Below are positions 38,461 through 49,344 of a stretch of DNA of 64,000 nt, piece by piece. The stretch comes from Antedon mediterranea. Its lineage: Eukaryota > Echinodermata > Crinoidea > Comatulida > Antedonidae. The stretch lies in assembly GCF_964355755.1 (NCBI RefSeq), contig NC_092670.1, positions 10,417,201-10,481,200 of the forward strand, given 5' to 3'. The translations under genes were made by a program, and so were the position numbers. The stretch's first letter is position 1, and every line of letters begins with the position of its first letter. Below the pieces are notes generated by a model. That model was not told the DNA's origin and ran no database searches. It saw only the letters and a program-made list of their open reading frames with translations.

Positions 38461-38721
38461 ATGTTAGACGTCGAACAGATCGCCATACCGTTTACGTGGA
38501 CGTTGTTCATTGTGGTTGGTTTAGGCTGTAACAGTCTTATCATTTACGTGGTGTGTAGGTTCGGTACAATGAGAACTGTTACTAACTGCTACATTGTCAA
38601 TATCTCAGTTACGGATATTATGTTTCTGGTGTTGTGTGCTCCCTTCACTATCTTCACGTATACAAAACATGTGTGGGTCTTTGGAAACGCGCTGTGTCGT
38701 ATCGTTATGTATCTCATGCAG
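38461..38721 (+). CDS. Peptide GPCR, exon 1 (TM1-TM3 start)
   Basis: Encodes 87 residues: TM1 (IPFTWTLFIVVGLGCNSLII), the TM2 region (NCYIVNISVTDIMFLVLCAP) and the start of TM3 with the conserved Cys (WVFGNALC). The exon ends at CAG before GTGTGT in phase 0. The class A motifs GxxxN in TM1 and NxxxxD in TM2 are present. The start is uncertain: Met at 38461 is used here, but a frame from 38378 encodes MDDNATFPAAGINDYDF, a glycosylation-type extracellular N-terminus, one base out of frame and stopped at about 38453. An indel or sequencing error between them is likely. Confidence 0.85.
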
Positions 38722-38744
38722 GTGTGTTAATTCATTGTGCATAT

Positions 38745-39180
38745 AACTTTTTTCCTACTTGGACCAACATGGTAATTTGACCAATCACTAGGCGATGGAT
38801 CTTCTGAATTTAATTACTTGTATCGGTAAACTCACTTGCGTTGTTGCGTCCAAGCTGAAGCGTGGTTCCCACTAGCGCCGCAACACAAGGACGTAACGCA
38901 ACGAAAGTGAATTGACCAATCACAAGCGATGGCTTATTCGTTTGTGATTGCTAACTGTCTATAACTTCGCTTGTCATTGGTTAAAACGCTTGCGTTGCGT
39001 TTACGTCCTTGCATTACGTTCTAGTGAGAACCAAGCTTTAGTTCGTACTAGGACGTAACGAAAGGACGTGAATGCAACGCAAGCGAATCGACCAATGATA
39101 AGCGACAGTTTCGTATAATTATGATTGGTCAAATTGACATCTTTGCTCTTACGTCGTTTCGTCGCGTCCTAGTGGGTTAT
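38745..39180. mobile_element. Three head-to-tail MITE copies in GPCR intron 1
   Basis: Truncated or full copies of the 160-bp foldback family (about 38745-38856, 38859-39037 and 39038-39180) abut each other. The middle copy starts AGCGTGGTTCCCACTAG and ends CTAGTGAGAACCAAGCT. Shared motifs are GACCAATCACAAGCGA and CGCTTGCGTTGCG. Tandem placement suggests repeated insertion into the same target or into one another. Confidence 0.75.
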
Positions 39181-39332
39181 ATGCGGCCGGGGAGCGATAT
39201 TTCTTTTCCTACATAAGTTGGGGGCCACTCATGAAACGTCACAAAATAAACATGACTAGTTTAGTCATCATTAAGGTGTGACGTAAAAATTGATCCAACT
39301 ACAATTCAATAACAACAATACAAATGAAAACG

Positions 39333-39412
39333 CTTTCTGTCGAGGCGTCAAATGGATTAGAATATGAACTTTACATGTCAATGTATCGGGTTCGAATCCC
39401 ACGAGCAACTTA
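39333..39412 (+). repeat. tRNA-derived (SINE-like) fragment
   Basis: CGGGTTCGAATCCCACGAG at about 39388 matches the polymerase III B box and T-arm consensus, and an A-box-like GGCGTCAAATGGATT lies roughly 50 bp earlier. The cloverleaf cannot be closed convincingly, so a SINE or tRNA pseudogene is favoured over a working tRNA. Confidence 0.4.
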
Positions 39413-39958
39413 TTTTTACTTTATAGTGAGAGAAATTATTTAGAGGGCTAGGTTCAGTTATTAGGAAGTAGTTTGGCTATCTTTCACATAAGGGGTTCCC
39501 CAAATTATGTACGAAAAGAAAAATCGCGGCCGGGACGTGTTTCCTCGACATGATTTAGTGGTTTATAGGAGGTCGTCTAGGCGAGGCTCACCGACGAAAC
39601 GTCAGTCAATCGAATTGATAGAACCGTCTAACACAAAATTGAATGATGGAATACGTCACACATGATTGTGTTCAATTTTGGAATGCCATGTTATATTTAA
39701 TTTTAGTTTGTGCCTTCCATACCTGTCACTTTCTCTTGATGTAAAAAAGTGAAAATGATCACTCTTTTGTATTCCACTTTTAAAACAATTTACTCTTATA
39801 ACGAGTGAAATATCCACTCGCTCTGTTTTCAATTATGTAGCTGGCCGGCTGATTCGTGTCGCACGAATATTTCAGGCATGGCAGCAGATGGTAATACTCT
39901 TTATTTCATTATTATATTGCTGGGTATCTTTATTATCAAAATGTAGTTATTTTTTAAG

Positions 39959-40094
39959 GTGTCTGTCCACGCGACGTCACTGACGTTAATGGCAATGAAC
40001 ATCGACCGATATTTTGCCATCGTGTATCCACTGAAATCCATCCGATATCGGACGCCTACCCTGGCACTCACTATCAACATATCAATCTGGATCA
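39959..40094 (+). CDS. Peptide GPCR, exon 2 (TM3-TM4)
   Basis: Acceptor TTTTTAAG at 39958, then VSVHATSLTLMAMNIDRYFA followed by IVYPLKSIRYRTPTL and TM4 start NISIWI, before donor GTAAGT at 40095. The DRY motif at the end of TM3 is intact (DRYFAIVYP). The block QVSVHAT...DRY with YPLKSIRYRTP is closest, from memory of the families, to kisspeptin receptors, with galanin and allatostatin-A receptors next. Phase 0 in, phase 1 out, matching both neighbours. Confidence 0.88.
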
Positions 40095-41018
40095 GTAAGT
40101 ACATATTTTATATGGAATTATATCGGACGAAGACATGGCTAATTTTGAATACCGTTTATTCTTAGCCATTTTGTCCTGGAACCTATACACTCGTCTTAAT
40201 GGGAGGACAAGTCTGAGGGTAAAGACTATAGGAACCGTATGTTCACTGTCCACAATTGCTAGTGTTAATTGCTTGTGTGCACTAGTACTATAATAAGTAT
40301 TCGTGACACTTGTGAATGCGGCATAGTTTGTTAATAGTTCAACCGTGGCGTACGGTCTAGTTTTTTTAATACTTTGTAATAATTTAGGTTATTGATAGAT
40401 ATAGACAGTATTAGTTTCAAGATTAATTTGATAATGAAAAAAATATTGAATTAGTGTATGAGAGGAATGACACTGACTACAAGCGATGATCGTAATAAGA
40501 TGGTTATATCAAGATGTCATTAGGTAAAGTGTGACTGACTATCGACAGTCATCTAGATACAAAAGTCCTAGGTAGGTGTAATAAGCATGGTGACGATGAA
40601 ATTATACATTCACATAATATACAGCATCTAATTTATCACATGTGGAGGGTTAGGGTTAGGTTACTACACTAGATACACATGTGATCTATTCCCAAATATT
40701 CCTATGATACTTTGGAAATATAGATACAGTACCGAGAATCGGCTGGACACCTAACTCGAAAGAAAGTTTTCGTTAAATAACCTTTTATGCTGTCTTTGAT
40801 AAAAATAATATTTATAAAATTCCAATAAATTTACGTCATGATAAATATAAAATCGTTGTATTATCACGATGTTATTGCTCTTACTGATCATGACGTCATT
40901 TGATTAGACGTGTGAAAATATCATTTTCATAAAAGGAAGCATAGATGGTTATTCTATATTTCTGGAATAAAAATTGCTATTTATTTAATACTTTTTACAT
41001 GAATTTTCTTCCATTTAG
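40095..41018 (+). other. GPCR intron 2
   Basis: GTAAGT to TTTAG intron. A short TTAGGGTTAGG stretch near 40650 is telomere-like but too short to matter. No other gene seen. Confidence 0.7.
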
Positions 41019-41593
41019 TTTCATCGCTTTTATCGATTCCAATTTCCATATTTTCAACGGTTATGGATTTCAACGGAAGACATTACTGTGTTGAAGAGTT
41101 CAACGAACAAGGGTTGTTAGCGCACTACATTTACGTTGTGTTCAGTACCTACATAATCCCGCTCTCCGTCCTCGTTGTCTGCAACGTCAACATGTTGCGT
41201 CAACTGTGGAAGACGCGGGAACAGCTCCGAGACACAACATTAAGCCTGCACTCGATACAACAACGAAAGAAAGTTACCAAGATGATACTGCTGGTTGTTG
41301 TCTTTTTCTTTATTTGTTGGTTACCGATACACGTGATAAATCTGTGGCAAAGACTCGGTAATAGTATCAACAATAACTTGGCCATTTCAAAGCTCAGGAT
41401 TTTTGCTCTAACACTGGCGTACAGTAACTCGTGCGTAAACCCATTTGTATACGCGTTCATGGGCGAGAATTTTCGCGCGTGTTTTAGAAGAGCATTCCCG
41501 ATGTGTACAAAAGTGAACCGAGTGAGGAATAGTAGTATGTTATTAAACAACAATCGGACAAGAGAAACACAGGTACAAAAGGACACGGTTTAA
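41019..41593 (+). CDS. Peptide GPCR, exon 3 (TM4 end to C-terminus)
   Basis: Follows acceptor TTCCATTTAG. It contains the ECL2 cysteine (HYCVEE), TM5 (YVVFSTYIIPLSVLVVCNV), a basic ICL3 (LHSIQQRKKVTKM), TM6 with FFICWLPIH, TM7 with the NPFVY form of NPxxY, and a short tail with a Cys in FPMC that could be palmitoylated. TAA at 41591. With exons 1 and 2 the receptor has 323 residues from the 38461 Met, normal for class A peptide receptors. It should sit in the plasma membrane and couple to a G protein; the ligand is inferred to be a kisspeptin/galanin-type neuropeptide. AATAAA at 42002 is a candidate poly(A) signal. Confidence 0.88.
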
Positions 41594-42568
41594 GCTATAA
41601 GATCTTAATACCTTTCCATTTCACGGAATGAAATACATCGTTTTAGAAGCAGGTTGAATACCAAAACAGCGACGTTTCCGTTCCAAATAGAATAAGCGTT
41701 GAATGCAGAGATTTATTATGTCCTTCCGTAACCTGAGTACGGTACCATACTGAATAACGACAAGTCGATTTTAATACTTTTTATTATATATATATATATA
41801 TGTATATATTTAAAAAAATGGCAACTAATAATAATATCTTAAACTATCATCAATTTCTTTCTGACGAAGGAATAGTGTTTGCAGGCTCATAGGCCTAATT
41901 CTTGCTGATTCTTCATTTTCGCTTATTTTATTTTGCATTACCATTGCGATCCAATAGTGGCCGTATTATATTCACACAATTGAGATATTTTCCTAGTGTT
42001 TAATAAAATTATTATCACAATATCACTTTATAAAATTGTGTGTAACGTCTCTGTCTACGGGTGACATGTCAACCACAAAATCCCGTGATTACGTTTCTAT
42101 AATATATTTTTCCTGACAACTATTAAAATGAACAAAGTGCACCTTTTATAACATTCTGATGACTAGCTGTTTGCAGTAGGCTCTACTTTTGAATGAGCGC
42201 ACTTGAGTGGTGTTAAAGACTACAATACAGTATCTTTAACTTCAACATGTGCGTGCTCTAAGCGATCGCATTACACTGTTTGTGTCGGACAATATTACTC
42301 CGCGAAAAATATGTAGGCCCTACAGGCTGTACGCGCGCCCTCTCTGAGGAGGATACAGAAGGTATCAGGTCAAGTCAGGTAGGGCTGTTGGTCCCGGTCT
42401 GTCTGGGCCTACTTATAGAGGATAATTATAATAAAAGCAAAATTACCTTATTCTTTTAGTTAGGTGGCCTTGCAATAACTCTAGGCTAGCATAGGCCTAC
42501 TTTACTTAAGTAAGTTGTATATAGGCCTACACTATTCTAAGAGGGGAAGTAGGCCCTACGGTCGCGTC
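41594..42568. other. GPCR 3' flank
   Basis: A TA microsatellite lies at about 41786-41810, and candidate AATAAA at 42002. No further gene recognised; several AGGCCTA octamers near 42490-42530. Confidence 0.4.
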
Positions 42569-43288
42569 TGAAATCGGTCGCGTTTGAAATCGGTCGCGAT
42601 AAAATCAACTTCCGGTATTTTGTATGGCGCGCCGCTAGAGCTATATTTAATTGATATTTTTTAGGAACTAGATTATTTATGTGGATATTTTTTACTTGGT
42701 TAATAAATATTTATTATCAATCAGGGCCGTAGCCAGGATCTGTCAAGGGGGGTTCGGACACTAAATATTTGGGTCAACCCCCCCCCCCCCTGCGGGTGGG
42801 GCCTGATGCGAAGCGAATTTTGTTAAATGACACCCCTAGATGGCCGGAAAAGACACTCTCGTGCAGCATGCTACCGATGAGCAAAAAGATCGTACTTTTT
42901 TCCTCCTTCTCAAACACGTCGATAATTTAAAGGACGATAACTATTTGTTGCCGTATGTTAGATGCGCGTGCTCTGTGTGCTGAACCGCCGATTGTTTGAT
43001 CATTTACTCCGTATTTTGTTTTGCGTTCAAGTTCAATGCGAACGTACATCTAGGAGCAGTCCCGAAAAAAGCACACTGGTTGAAGGCAAATGCTATTTGC
43101 TAGCTCTATCTATAATATTTATTTACAGCAATTTGTTGAGGAATATAAATATGTAAATAGGTGATATTGATACATTTTAGTACGTATCGGCTGGTGGTCT
43201 AGAAAAAAATAATCGGATGCCATAATGTGAACTACAGTACTTGATACCATAGATATTATAGTGTAAAATATTAATATTCACTAATATA

Positions 43289-43449
43289 CAAATAATGAAT
43301 GTTTATGAGTGCAATGGTACAAATAATGGCACGAGGTGAATGACGAAAGGTTATATCAACGAGGCAAAGCCGAGTTGATATAACCTTTCATCATTCACCA
43401 AGTGCCATTATTTGTACCATTACACGAATACAAAACATTCATTATTTGT
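43289..43449. repeat. 161-bp hairpin
   Basis: ACAAATAATGAATGTTT at the left and its complement at the right enclose a nearly complete palindrome centred on GAGGCAAAGCCGAG at about 43367. It lies within the nested element. Confidence 0.85.
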
Positions 43450-43643
43450 TTTATATAACATCTAGGCGTTTTTTTTTCGTACACAAAAATGTTTCAAAAA
43501 GTACTATTTAATGATCGTTGAATAGTGCGTACTATTGCACGCCATGTGACCCACATTCGTCCAATCAAATGACAGGAATTTATATAGGTGTTATATAAAA
43601 TCCTCTATGATACATTATACTTCATAATCACACATAAATACTG

Positions 43644-44021
43644 ATGTACGTCGGAAGGCTATATATACTTTATGCATGCTGCCTGACTGCCAGTGATCTA
43701 AACAATTATAGGTACGCAGTTGTCTGGCGGTGTCCTTTGTACGAATCGTTCGTGCCCCAGTTCGCTATGAGACGCGTCAATATCATGTTACATGCAGGGA
43801 CCAAACATTTATTTTTCAGGTTAAAATCGGCAATTCATTTGCAGCTTTTAGAAATTTACAGACACGTATCGCTAGTTGACGCTCATACAGAGAAGAAGGT
43901 TCACGAACAAGTTTACGAATTTTTCAATTCACAAACAACTTTGGGGCACGTATTTGGAGAATTTTTGGAGATGAGGGTGAGGTATTGGGCATGTCGGGGA
44001 TGGGGGTTCGCAGTCGGTTAA
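43644..44021 (+). other. Unassigned 125-codon frame in the nested element
   Basis: An open frame whose middle part (RLKSAIHLQLLEIYRHVSLV, then HTEKKVHEQVYEFF) looks protein-like and helical; the end runs into the G-rich terminal repeat and is unlikely to be original coding sequence. No family recognised. It could be a fragment of captured host sequence or of a lost transposase. Confidence 0.25.
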
Positions 44022-45044
44022 GGGGGGTTCGCTGTAAAGGGGGGGTTCGCCCGAACCATAAAAACCCCCCCTGGCTACGGGCCTGTCAATCATTAAATTA
44101 TTTTTTTTAAATATTTCACAGGTCTCGGAGAAGGACTGCGTCTTTTCAAAATGGCCATTTCTAAAACATTAGGCATAATGTTATATTAGGCATATAATAA
44201 TTTACCTCTATTTATATGTACTGTAATTAATATATTATTATATAGAGAATATACGTCTGTCGTGTCTTTTATTATGCAAACAATTACGTAAAAGAGAACA
44301 ATTTATTTAAAAACAATAATTTTTACAATATAGCCCGTAAAGCCAGCGTATCCGTTTTTATACTTATGCATACTGTGGCAGATTATATCATATCCATGTC
44401 GTTAACAACATACTATTCGATCACCTTATTTTATTTCTATTTTATTTCTATCCGTTATGTAGGATAATATTAAGTGTATAATGATTATAGGTCTTTTGTT
44501 ATTTAAACTTTGACCCTTGGCTTGTGTTATTTAATTAGTTGTTTTTTAAAAATTTTATTCATTGGACTTGATAATGACTCCATGATGTAGTCGAAACATC
44601 GTTCTTTTTTTAAGCGTTATTTTTCTATTATGTATTTATATTGATTATTGTTGAGGCAAATCACGTGTATATTTTTATTTCTAATGTTTCAAATAGTTTT
44701 TAGTAAAATGATCATTATATGCGGATGGTTAAAAGGCGAGTTACTGAAATAAACCCCCGAATAAGCCATATTGTGGAGATGCGCCTTCTATGATCGTGCA
44801 GCTGTTTCCCCTAACAATACATTTTATTTTGCTGACGGGGTTTCCTCATTTTAAAAAAACATGCACTTGTTAGTGTTAAATCATGGACAAAACACGTACG
44901 ATCGTTGTCCATGGCGAGGTAAAGATGACGTCTATTACGAATAACCATACGTTTGAAACGTCTATAGGCCTCCTGCATGTGTTTTTGTGAAACGATCCAA
45001 TGAGCTACAGATGCTCGACGCGATTATGAGATCATGTTCATTCA

Positions 45045-45182
45045 TTCATTCATTCTTTATTTAGCCTCTAAAATCGAAATATTAAAACGTAGGTAACAAA
45101 ATCAAGACACGTGGAAATCTACGGAGGCAAGGATAAGCAAAAGCAATTAAAATCGCTGTAGCTCACAGGCTTGCTTATCCAT
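45045..45182 (-). mobile_element. SINE or LINE 3'-end copy with ATTC tail
   Basis: A (CATT)n run followed by about 125 bp ending GGCTTGCTTATCC. The same sequence in opposite orientation with a (GAAT)n tail lies at 51170-51308, so this is a dispersed tailed retroelement. Confidence 0.7.
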
Positions 45183-45712
45183 AATAATTCTGAATAATAC
45201 ACTGTTTCTATAATTTGACAGTATGATTTATATATAATTTACGTATATACGTCGGCGATAGGCCTACTATAGATTTTAATTTGAATATCTTTTATTTCTT
45301 CATTTATAATAATCATCCGGCTCGATCCATACAAAATAGCGCGACCGATTTCAAACGCGACCGATTTCAAAAGGCACTCTTTTTCGGGCCTCCGTCCCTC
45401 GTAACCTAAATTAAAACAGCATTACATTGTGAGACTCGGGCACTACCCATTATTGACCATTCAGCCATCTAACCGGATTACAATGCATTGATATAACACA
45501 TTAGTACAATAGCCATAGAGGGCGCTATATAGGATCTACAGTACGACTAGGTGTAGAGAGGCAGACAGTTCGTATTTAGTAAAGGCCTACTTTATACCAG
45601 GGAGTTGTAACTCCCTGTCTATACTAGAGTGGTATAGGCTATCACAAGTTTATTAATATTTGTTATATGTTTTTAATCAGATTATTTTTTTATTTCTCTC
45701 ATTTTTTTACAG

Positions 45713-46024
45713 CATAGTCAATGCATGGAGTAAAGGTCAATGGTTACACCATGCTATACATGACATCAAAATACATCTTTATAATAATTAATTGAGGATC
45801 TTTTGTTAGTTGACGTATTATGACACGAAAGTTGTAAAGATGTCAAGGGTATTGTTGATTGAGGCGTTCTATGCTGGCTCCCACTCTCAGTTGATCGACA
45901 CTCTTGAGAAAGGCCTAGAAGGATGCGCTGTCAAATACACTTTGCCAGGGAAGAAGTGGCATTGGAGAGCACGGACATCAGCTCTATATTTTTCCGAAGT
46001 AATTTCACCTAGCCAAGAATACAG
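45713..46024 (+). CDS. GTDC1: GTDC1 homologue, first coding exon
   Basis: Coding begins at ATG 45840 ([20 protein letters not shown]) and ends in phase 2 at the donor GTTAAG after [16 protein letters not shown]. The segment [10 protein letters not shown], then [14 protein letters not shown], is the N-terminal signature of GTDC1 (DUF3524). A polypyrimidine tract with AG at 45711-45712 suggests that an untranslated exon precedes and that the exon starts at 45713; an in-frame upstream ATG at 45822 is less likely. Known: GTDC1/QTMAN transfers mannose to queuosine-34 of cytosolic tRNA-Asp. Confidence 0.88.
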
Positions 46025-46814
46025 GTTAAGAGTTGTGCATTATATTTTGACAGCAAAGGTCATAATCTTTATTTTTTTATCAATACCCTTTCTGTTGTAA
46101 TAACAGAGGTGCCAACTTCAAAAAGTAAAAATCGAGGAAACAATTTTGAAGATACCCAAACAATAAAGGTTACCATAAAAGTTGGAAAATATTCATCGGA
46201 ATATAATAGAGGGCGCTATTAAAACAATCATCAGCATTTGCATAATTAAAATATTTATTAAAATAGTATTGTATTTACCCTATATGCTATATGTAAAAGT
46301 ACACCAGATATTCGCCTACCTGGGAAATTCTTTCCCACTTGGGGCAAATCCAATGTATATATATATATCCCGTATCAATAATATAGTACTTGCTTATAAT
46401 AGCCGTCTATATTGTCACCATGGCAAAACTGCCCTGATTTCAGGTTTCTCCCAACCATCTGCGCATGCCCCAGACGTCCATATGTCATGCATACTAAATC
46501 AAGGCGCCCGTAGATGGTTGGTATGTTCAGGTCATTCATTCATTGGCCAGCCCCCTGGGGTCGATACTACAATATTAAACAATGGATATGCCAGAGGTTA
46601 CCGGACTCTGCAAACTGGGAAAATTTGTTACTAAAATCCAGTTTTGCCTATATTTAACAAACAAGCTACTAGTAGAGTAGTAGTAACCTAAATATTAAAT
46701 CATTCATTTAGATGTTTTTTCCATGTAATAATAATAATCTGGAGAAATTTTCCTTATTAGCAGGAAGTAAGAGATGACTCAAAATATCGGGGAATTGTAA
46801 TAAACAATATTATT
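46025..46814 (+). other. GTDC1 intron 1, proximal part
   Basis: A GTTAAG donor starts the intron. A TA-rich microsatellite lies near 46355. An open frame at 46182-46634 has no recognisable domain and is treated as chance. Confidence 0.6.
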
Positions 46815-48106
46815 ATACAGATTATTAAAGGTGCCCCACGCATTGATATTGTTGCACTGGACTATAGTCGTGCATTTGATTCCATTTCGCACTCTACAAT
46901 GATTTCCAAACTGAAAAGAACCTATGGAATTGGTGGTTCCATGTTGCCTTGGTTGGAATCATTTTTAACTGAACGTTTTTTAACGGAAAGATGTCCGGCA
47001 AGAGTTGCGTAATATCAGGGGTTCCTCAGGGGTCTGTGCTTTGACCCCTGTTATTTAACATATATGTTAATGATCTACATATGCACCTACGTGCAAAACC
47101 ATATCAATATACAGAGACGACACTTGCATTGCTAAATGTATAATGACGGAGGAAGATAGTTTATCTCTGCAACAGGACATTGACACGATCTCCTGGTGGT
47201 CAGCACTTAATTCACTTTCCATTAACCCTAATAAATGTCAAGTGCTGTCATTGTCCAGAAAACGAGATCCCGTTGTTCCATCTTGCATTCTAAATGGACA
47301 TGAACTCATGAATGTTAATGACATTACGTTACTTGGTGTGGTAATATCCCATAATTTGTCATGGGCACATCAGGTAGATTATGTAACTTTGAAATGCAAT
47401 AGGATGTTAGGTTTTATACGATCAATTGCCACAGGTTGTTCTACATCTGTTTTACTTAAACTTTATAAAGGTCTTGTTCTTCCCCATATTCAATATTGCT
47501 CCCCTGTTTGGTATCCTTATCGTCAATGTCATATTAATAAAATTCAAAGAAGGGCAAGTCGATTTATCCTTCATCAACGAATCTTAGATCAGCCATATTC
47601 TGACCGATTAACTAGACTGAATTTGATGACAGCTGAATCAAATTGAGATTATTTTACCGTTATTTTTGTTACAAATATATTGTATAAATTACAGAATAGT
47701 TTTATTTTAAATATGTTGACTATCAATTGTAGGCATTTGGATGTTCTAACTTTTAAACATCTTGCATCCAAAACTGATAGGAAAGCATTGTATCCCAACC
47801 AGATTTATTCGTTTGTGGAATTCACTACCGGTCAATATTAAAGACGCCTTTGTATGCGGAAGTTGGGTACAATTTAAAAACATGTTAATGGACCACTTTA
47901 AAAATACTATGCCTCTTTAATGTATATAATTATGGTATTAATATTACATATTTACATTGTTTTATGTTTTAATGTATGCTTTGAGTGCTGGTGTGGCACA
48001 CCTTATGGCGACAGTGGTCCTTTGACCTCTTTTGCCACTCCTTGGCACACTCAAAGTTTATGTATTGTTTTAATGTTGCTAAAATTAATAAAATAAAATT
48101 ATTAAC
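46815..48106 (+). mobile_element. Decayed LINE in GTDC1 intron 1
   Basis: Plus-strand RT landmarks in broken frames: DIVALDYSRAFDSISH near 46850, GVPQGSVL-like sequence near 47015 with a frameshift, and a damaged catalytic box near 47110. An open C-terminal part at 47143-47646 (SWWSALNSLSINPNKCQVLS, GVVISHNLSW, PHIQYCSPVWYP) follows. The 3' part runs to AT-rich sequence near 48100. Clearly inactive. Confidence 0.8.
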
Positions 48107-48127
48107 TGTTCACTTTTCTTCCCTTAG

Positions 48128-48295
48128 AATTTTGTTTACCAGTTCAGTATTAAATTTAGCAGAGTTGGTAGCACTGCGACCTGATTTGTCTCGGCTGACC
48201 AAGATTGTTTACTTCCATGAAAACCAGCTGGTTTACCCTGTCCGAAAACAAAAAGACAGAGATTTTCAATATGGATATAATCAAATAATAACCTG
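48128..48295 (+). CDS. GTDC1: GTDC1 homologue, exon 2
   Basis: Acceptor CCCTTAG at 48127, donor GTACTG at 48296. It encodes ILFTSSVLNLAELVALRPDL, YFHENQLVYPV and RDFQYGYNQI, one of the best conserved parts of the N-terminal GTDC1 domain. The first base completes the AG left by exon 1, giving an Arg codon, and the exon ends in phase 2. Confidence 0.9.
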
Positions 48296-48349
48296 GTACT
48301 GTATATTTATTGTTAGTTTTTAAATTTATAGTAGGGAATTGAGAAGGAC

Positions 48350-48700
48350 AGCAGGGGTGGATCCACGATTTTGAAATATAGGGGTGGGGAGAGGGAGGCT
48401 CAGACACAAGCATTTGAGCGTTCGGTAAATACGACCCCTAGATAGTCAGAAATGGTACTCGCACACAAAATTTATGATAAAATGGCACCTCCCACTAATC
48501 TAGTTGGCCCGCCGCGGGAAGGACGTTTGTATCATGCGCAGAAAACAGCAAAACGATCATACTTTTTCTGGCTGGTAAACACAGTGACGTAACATTTTTT
48601 GCATATGTTGCGCATGTTCTGTGTGTAGGTAACTGCTGATTGTTTGATCGTACTTTACACAGTGTTGTGTTTTAATGGTAATTTTAAAGTTGTCATCCTG
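48350..48700. mobile_element. Relic of the CAGGGCCGTAGCC-type element
   Basis: Shares ACCCCTAGAT, AAACGATCATACTTTTT, GCGCATGTTCTGTGTG and GATTGTTTGATC with 42830-43020, but the termini are not recognisable. Lies in GTDC1 intron 2. Confidence 0.6.
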
Positions 48701-48926
48701 AATACTTACAGACTATTCCCCTTGATTTTCAGAAAATCAATATATTGTTGACGTCGCAAATGCTTATTTCTGCAGTTATCTTTATCTCTCTTTATTTTGA
48801 AAAGTATTTTGCTCAGTCCATAATTTATTCTTCTATCTATGCCCAGATGAGGTCAATATTTATATGCAAAGGAAAACTTTATACTGTATAAAATTTATTT
48901 AATGTTAATTTACATTTTTCTTTTAG

Positions 48927-49295
48927 TTTAACTGCTGACATTGTTTTATTCAACTCAAAATACAACATGGAATCTTTCTTGTCATCAATTGGGACATTTT
49001 TAAAACTTATGCCTGACTTCCGTCCTAAAGGCCTCGCTGAAAAGATACGACCAAAATCAAAAGTGTTGTATTTTCCAATAGAATTTCCAATAATGAATGA
49101 TCCAATAGCAGATGTTATGGAAGGACTGACGTTAGCGGAACAGGCCAGTTCATTACATGGAAGTCAGGAGGTGTTTGAAAAATCCAAAGACAGGGCTATT
49201 AAATCAGGTGTCACCGGAGAACAGACAGTTTATAGCTGCAGTTCAGTTTTATCACAATTGTCATCCCCATTAAAAATAGTATGGGCTCATAGATG
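48927..49295 (+). CDS. GTDC1: GTDC1 homologue, exon 3
   Basis: Acceptor TTCTTTTAG, donor GTACAG at 49296. It encodes LTADIVLFNSKYNMESFLSS, LMPDFRPKGLAEKIRPKSKV, LYFPIEFP and a variable linker, ending LKIVWAHR plus two bases of a Trp codon. The linker region corresponds to the variable middle of vertebrate GTDC1 and is shorter here. Phases match exons 2 and 4 exactly. Confidence 0.9.
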
Positions 49296-49344
49296 GTACA
49301 GTCCTAGTGCATTTTTTGACTGCATCACTTATTTAGACTGCTAT

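Larger units (their letters stand above)
42722..44085. mobile_element. Nested element with CAGGGCCGTAGCCAGG ends
   Basis: The ends CAGGGCCGTAGCCAGG and CCTGGCTACGGGCCTG are inverted copies followed by G-rich or C-rich runs, flanked by TCAAT at 42717-42721 and 44086-44090. A related, end-less copy of its left interior lies at about 48430-48670. CAGGG ends recall hAT elements, but an 8-bp duplication is not seen, so the family is left open. Confidence 0.7.
42569..45369. mobile_element. DNA transposon with doubled TGAAATCGGTCGCG ends
   Basis: TGAAATCGGTCGCG occurs twice with a 16-bp period at 42569-42598, and the same doublet in inverse complement at 45340-45369. Both doublets are followed inward by TTTTGTATGG. 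A further half-copy sits outside the left end. The architecture parallels the 30732-32772 element. The target duplication is unclear. Inside are a nested element (42722-44085) and a SINE-like sequence. Confidence 0.7.

Noticed and set aside
39333-39412. Functional tRNA gene
   Set aside because: B box is good, but no foldable acceptor and anticodon stems could be drawn.
40640-40670. Telomeric TTAGGG repeat
   Set aside because: Only about two units; chance occurrence.
41200-41586. 128-codon minus-strand frame
   Set aside because: Antisense of GPCR exon 3.
46182-46634. 150-codon plus-strand frame in GTDC1 intron 1
   Set aside because: Crosses a TA-rich microsatellite, has no recognisable domain or splice structure.
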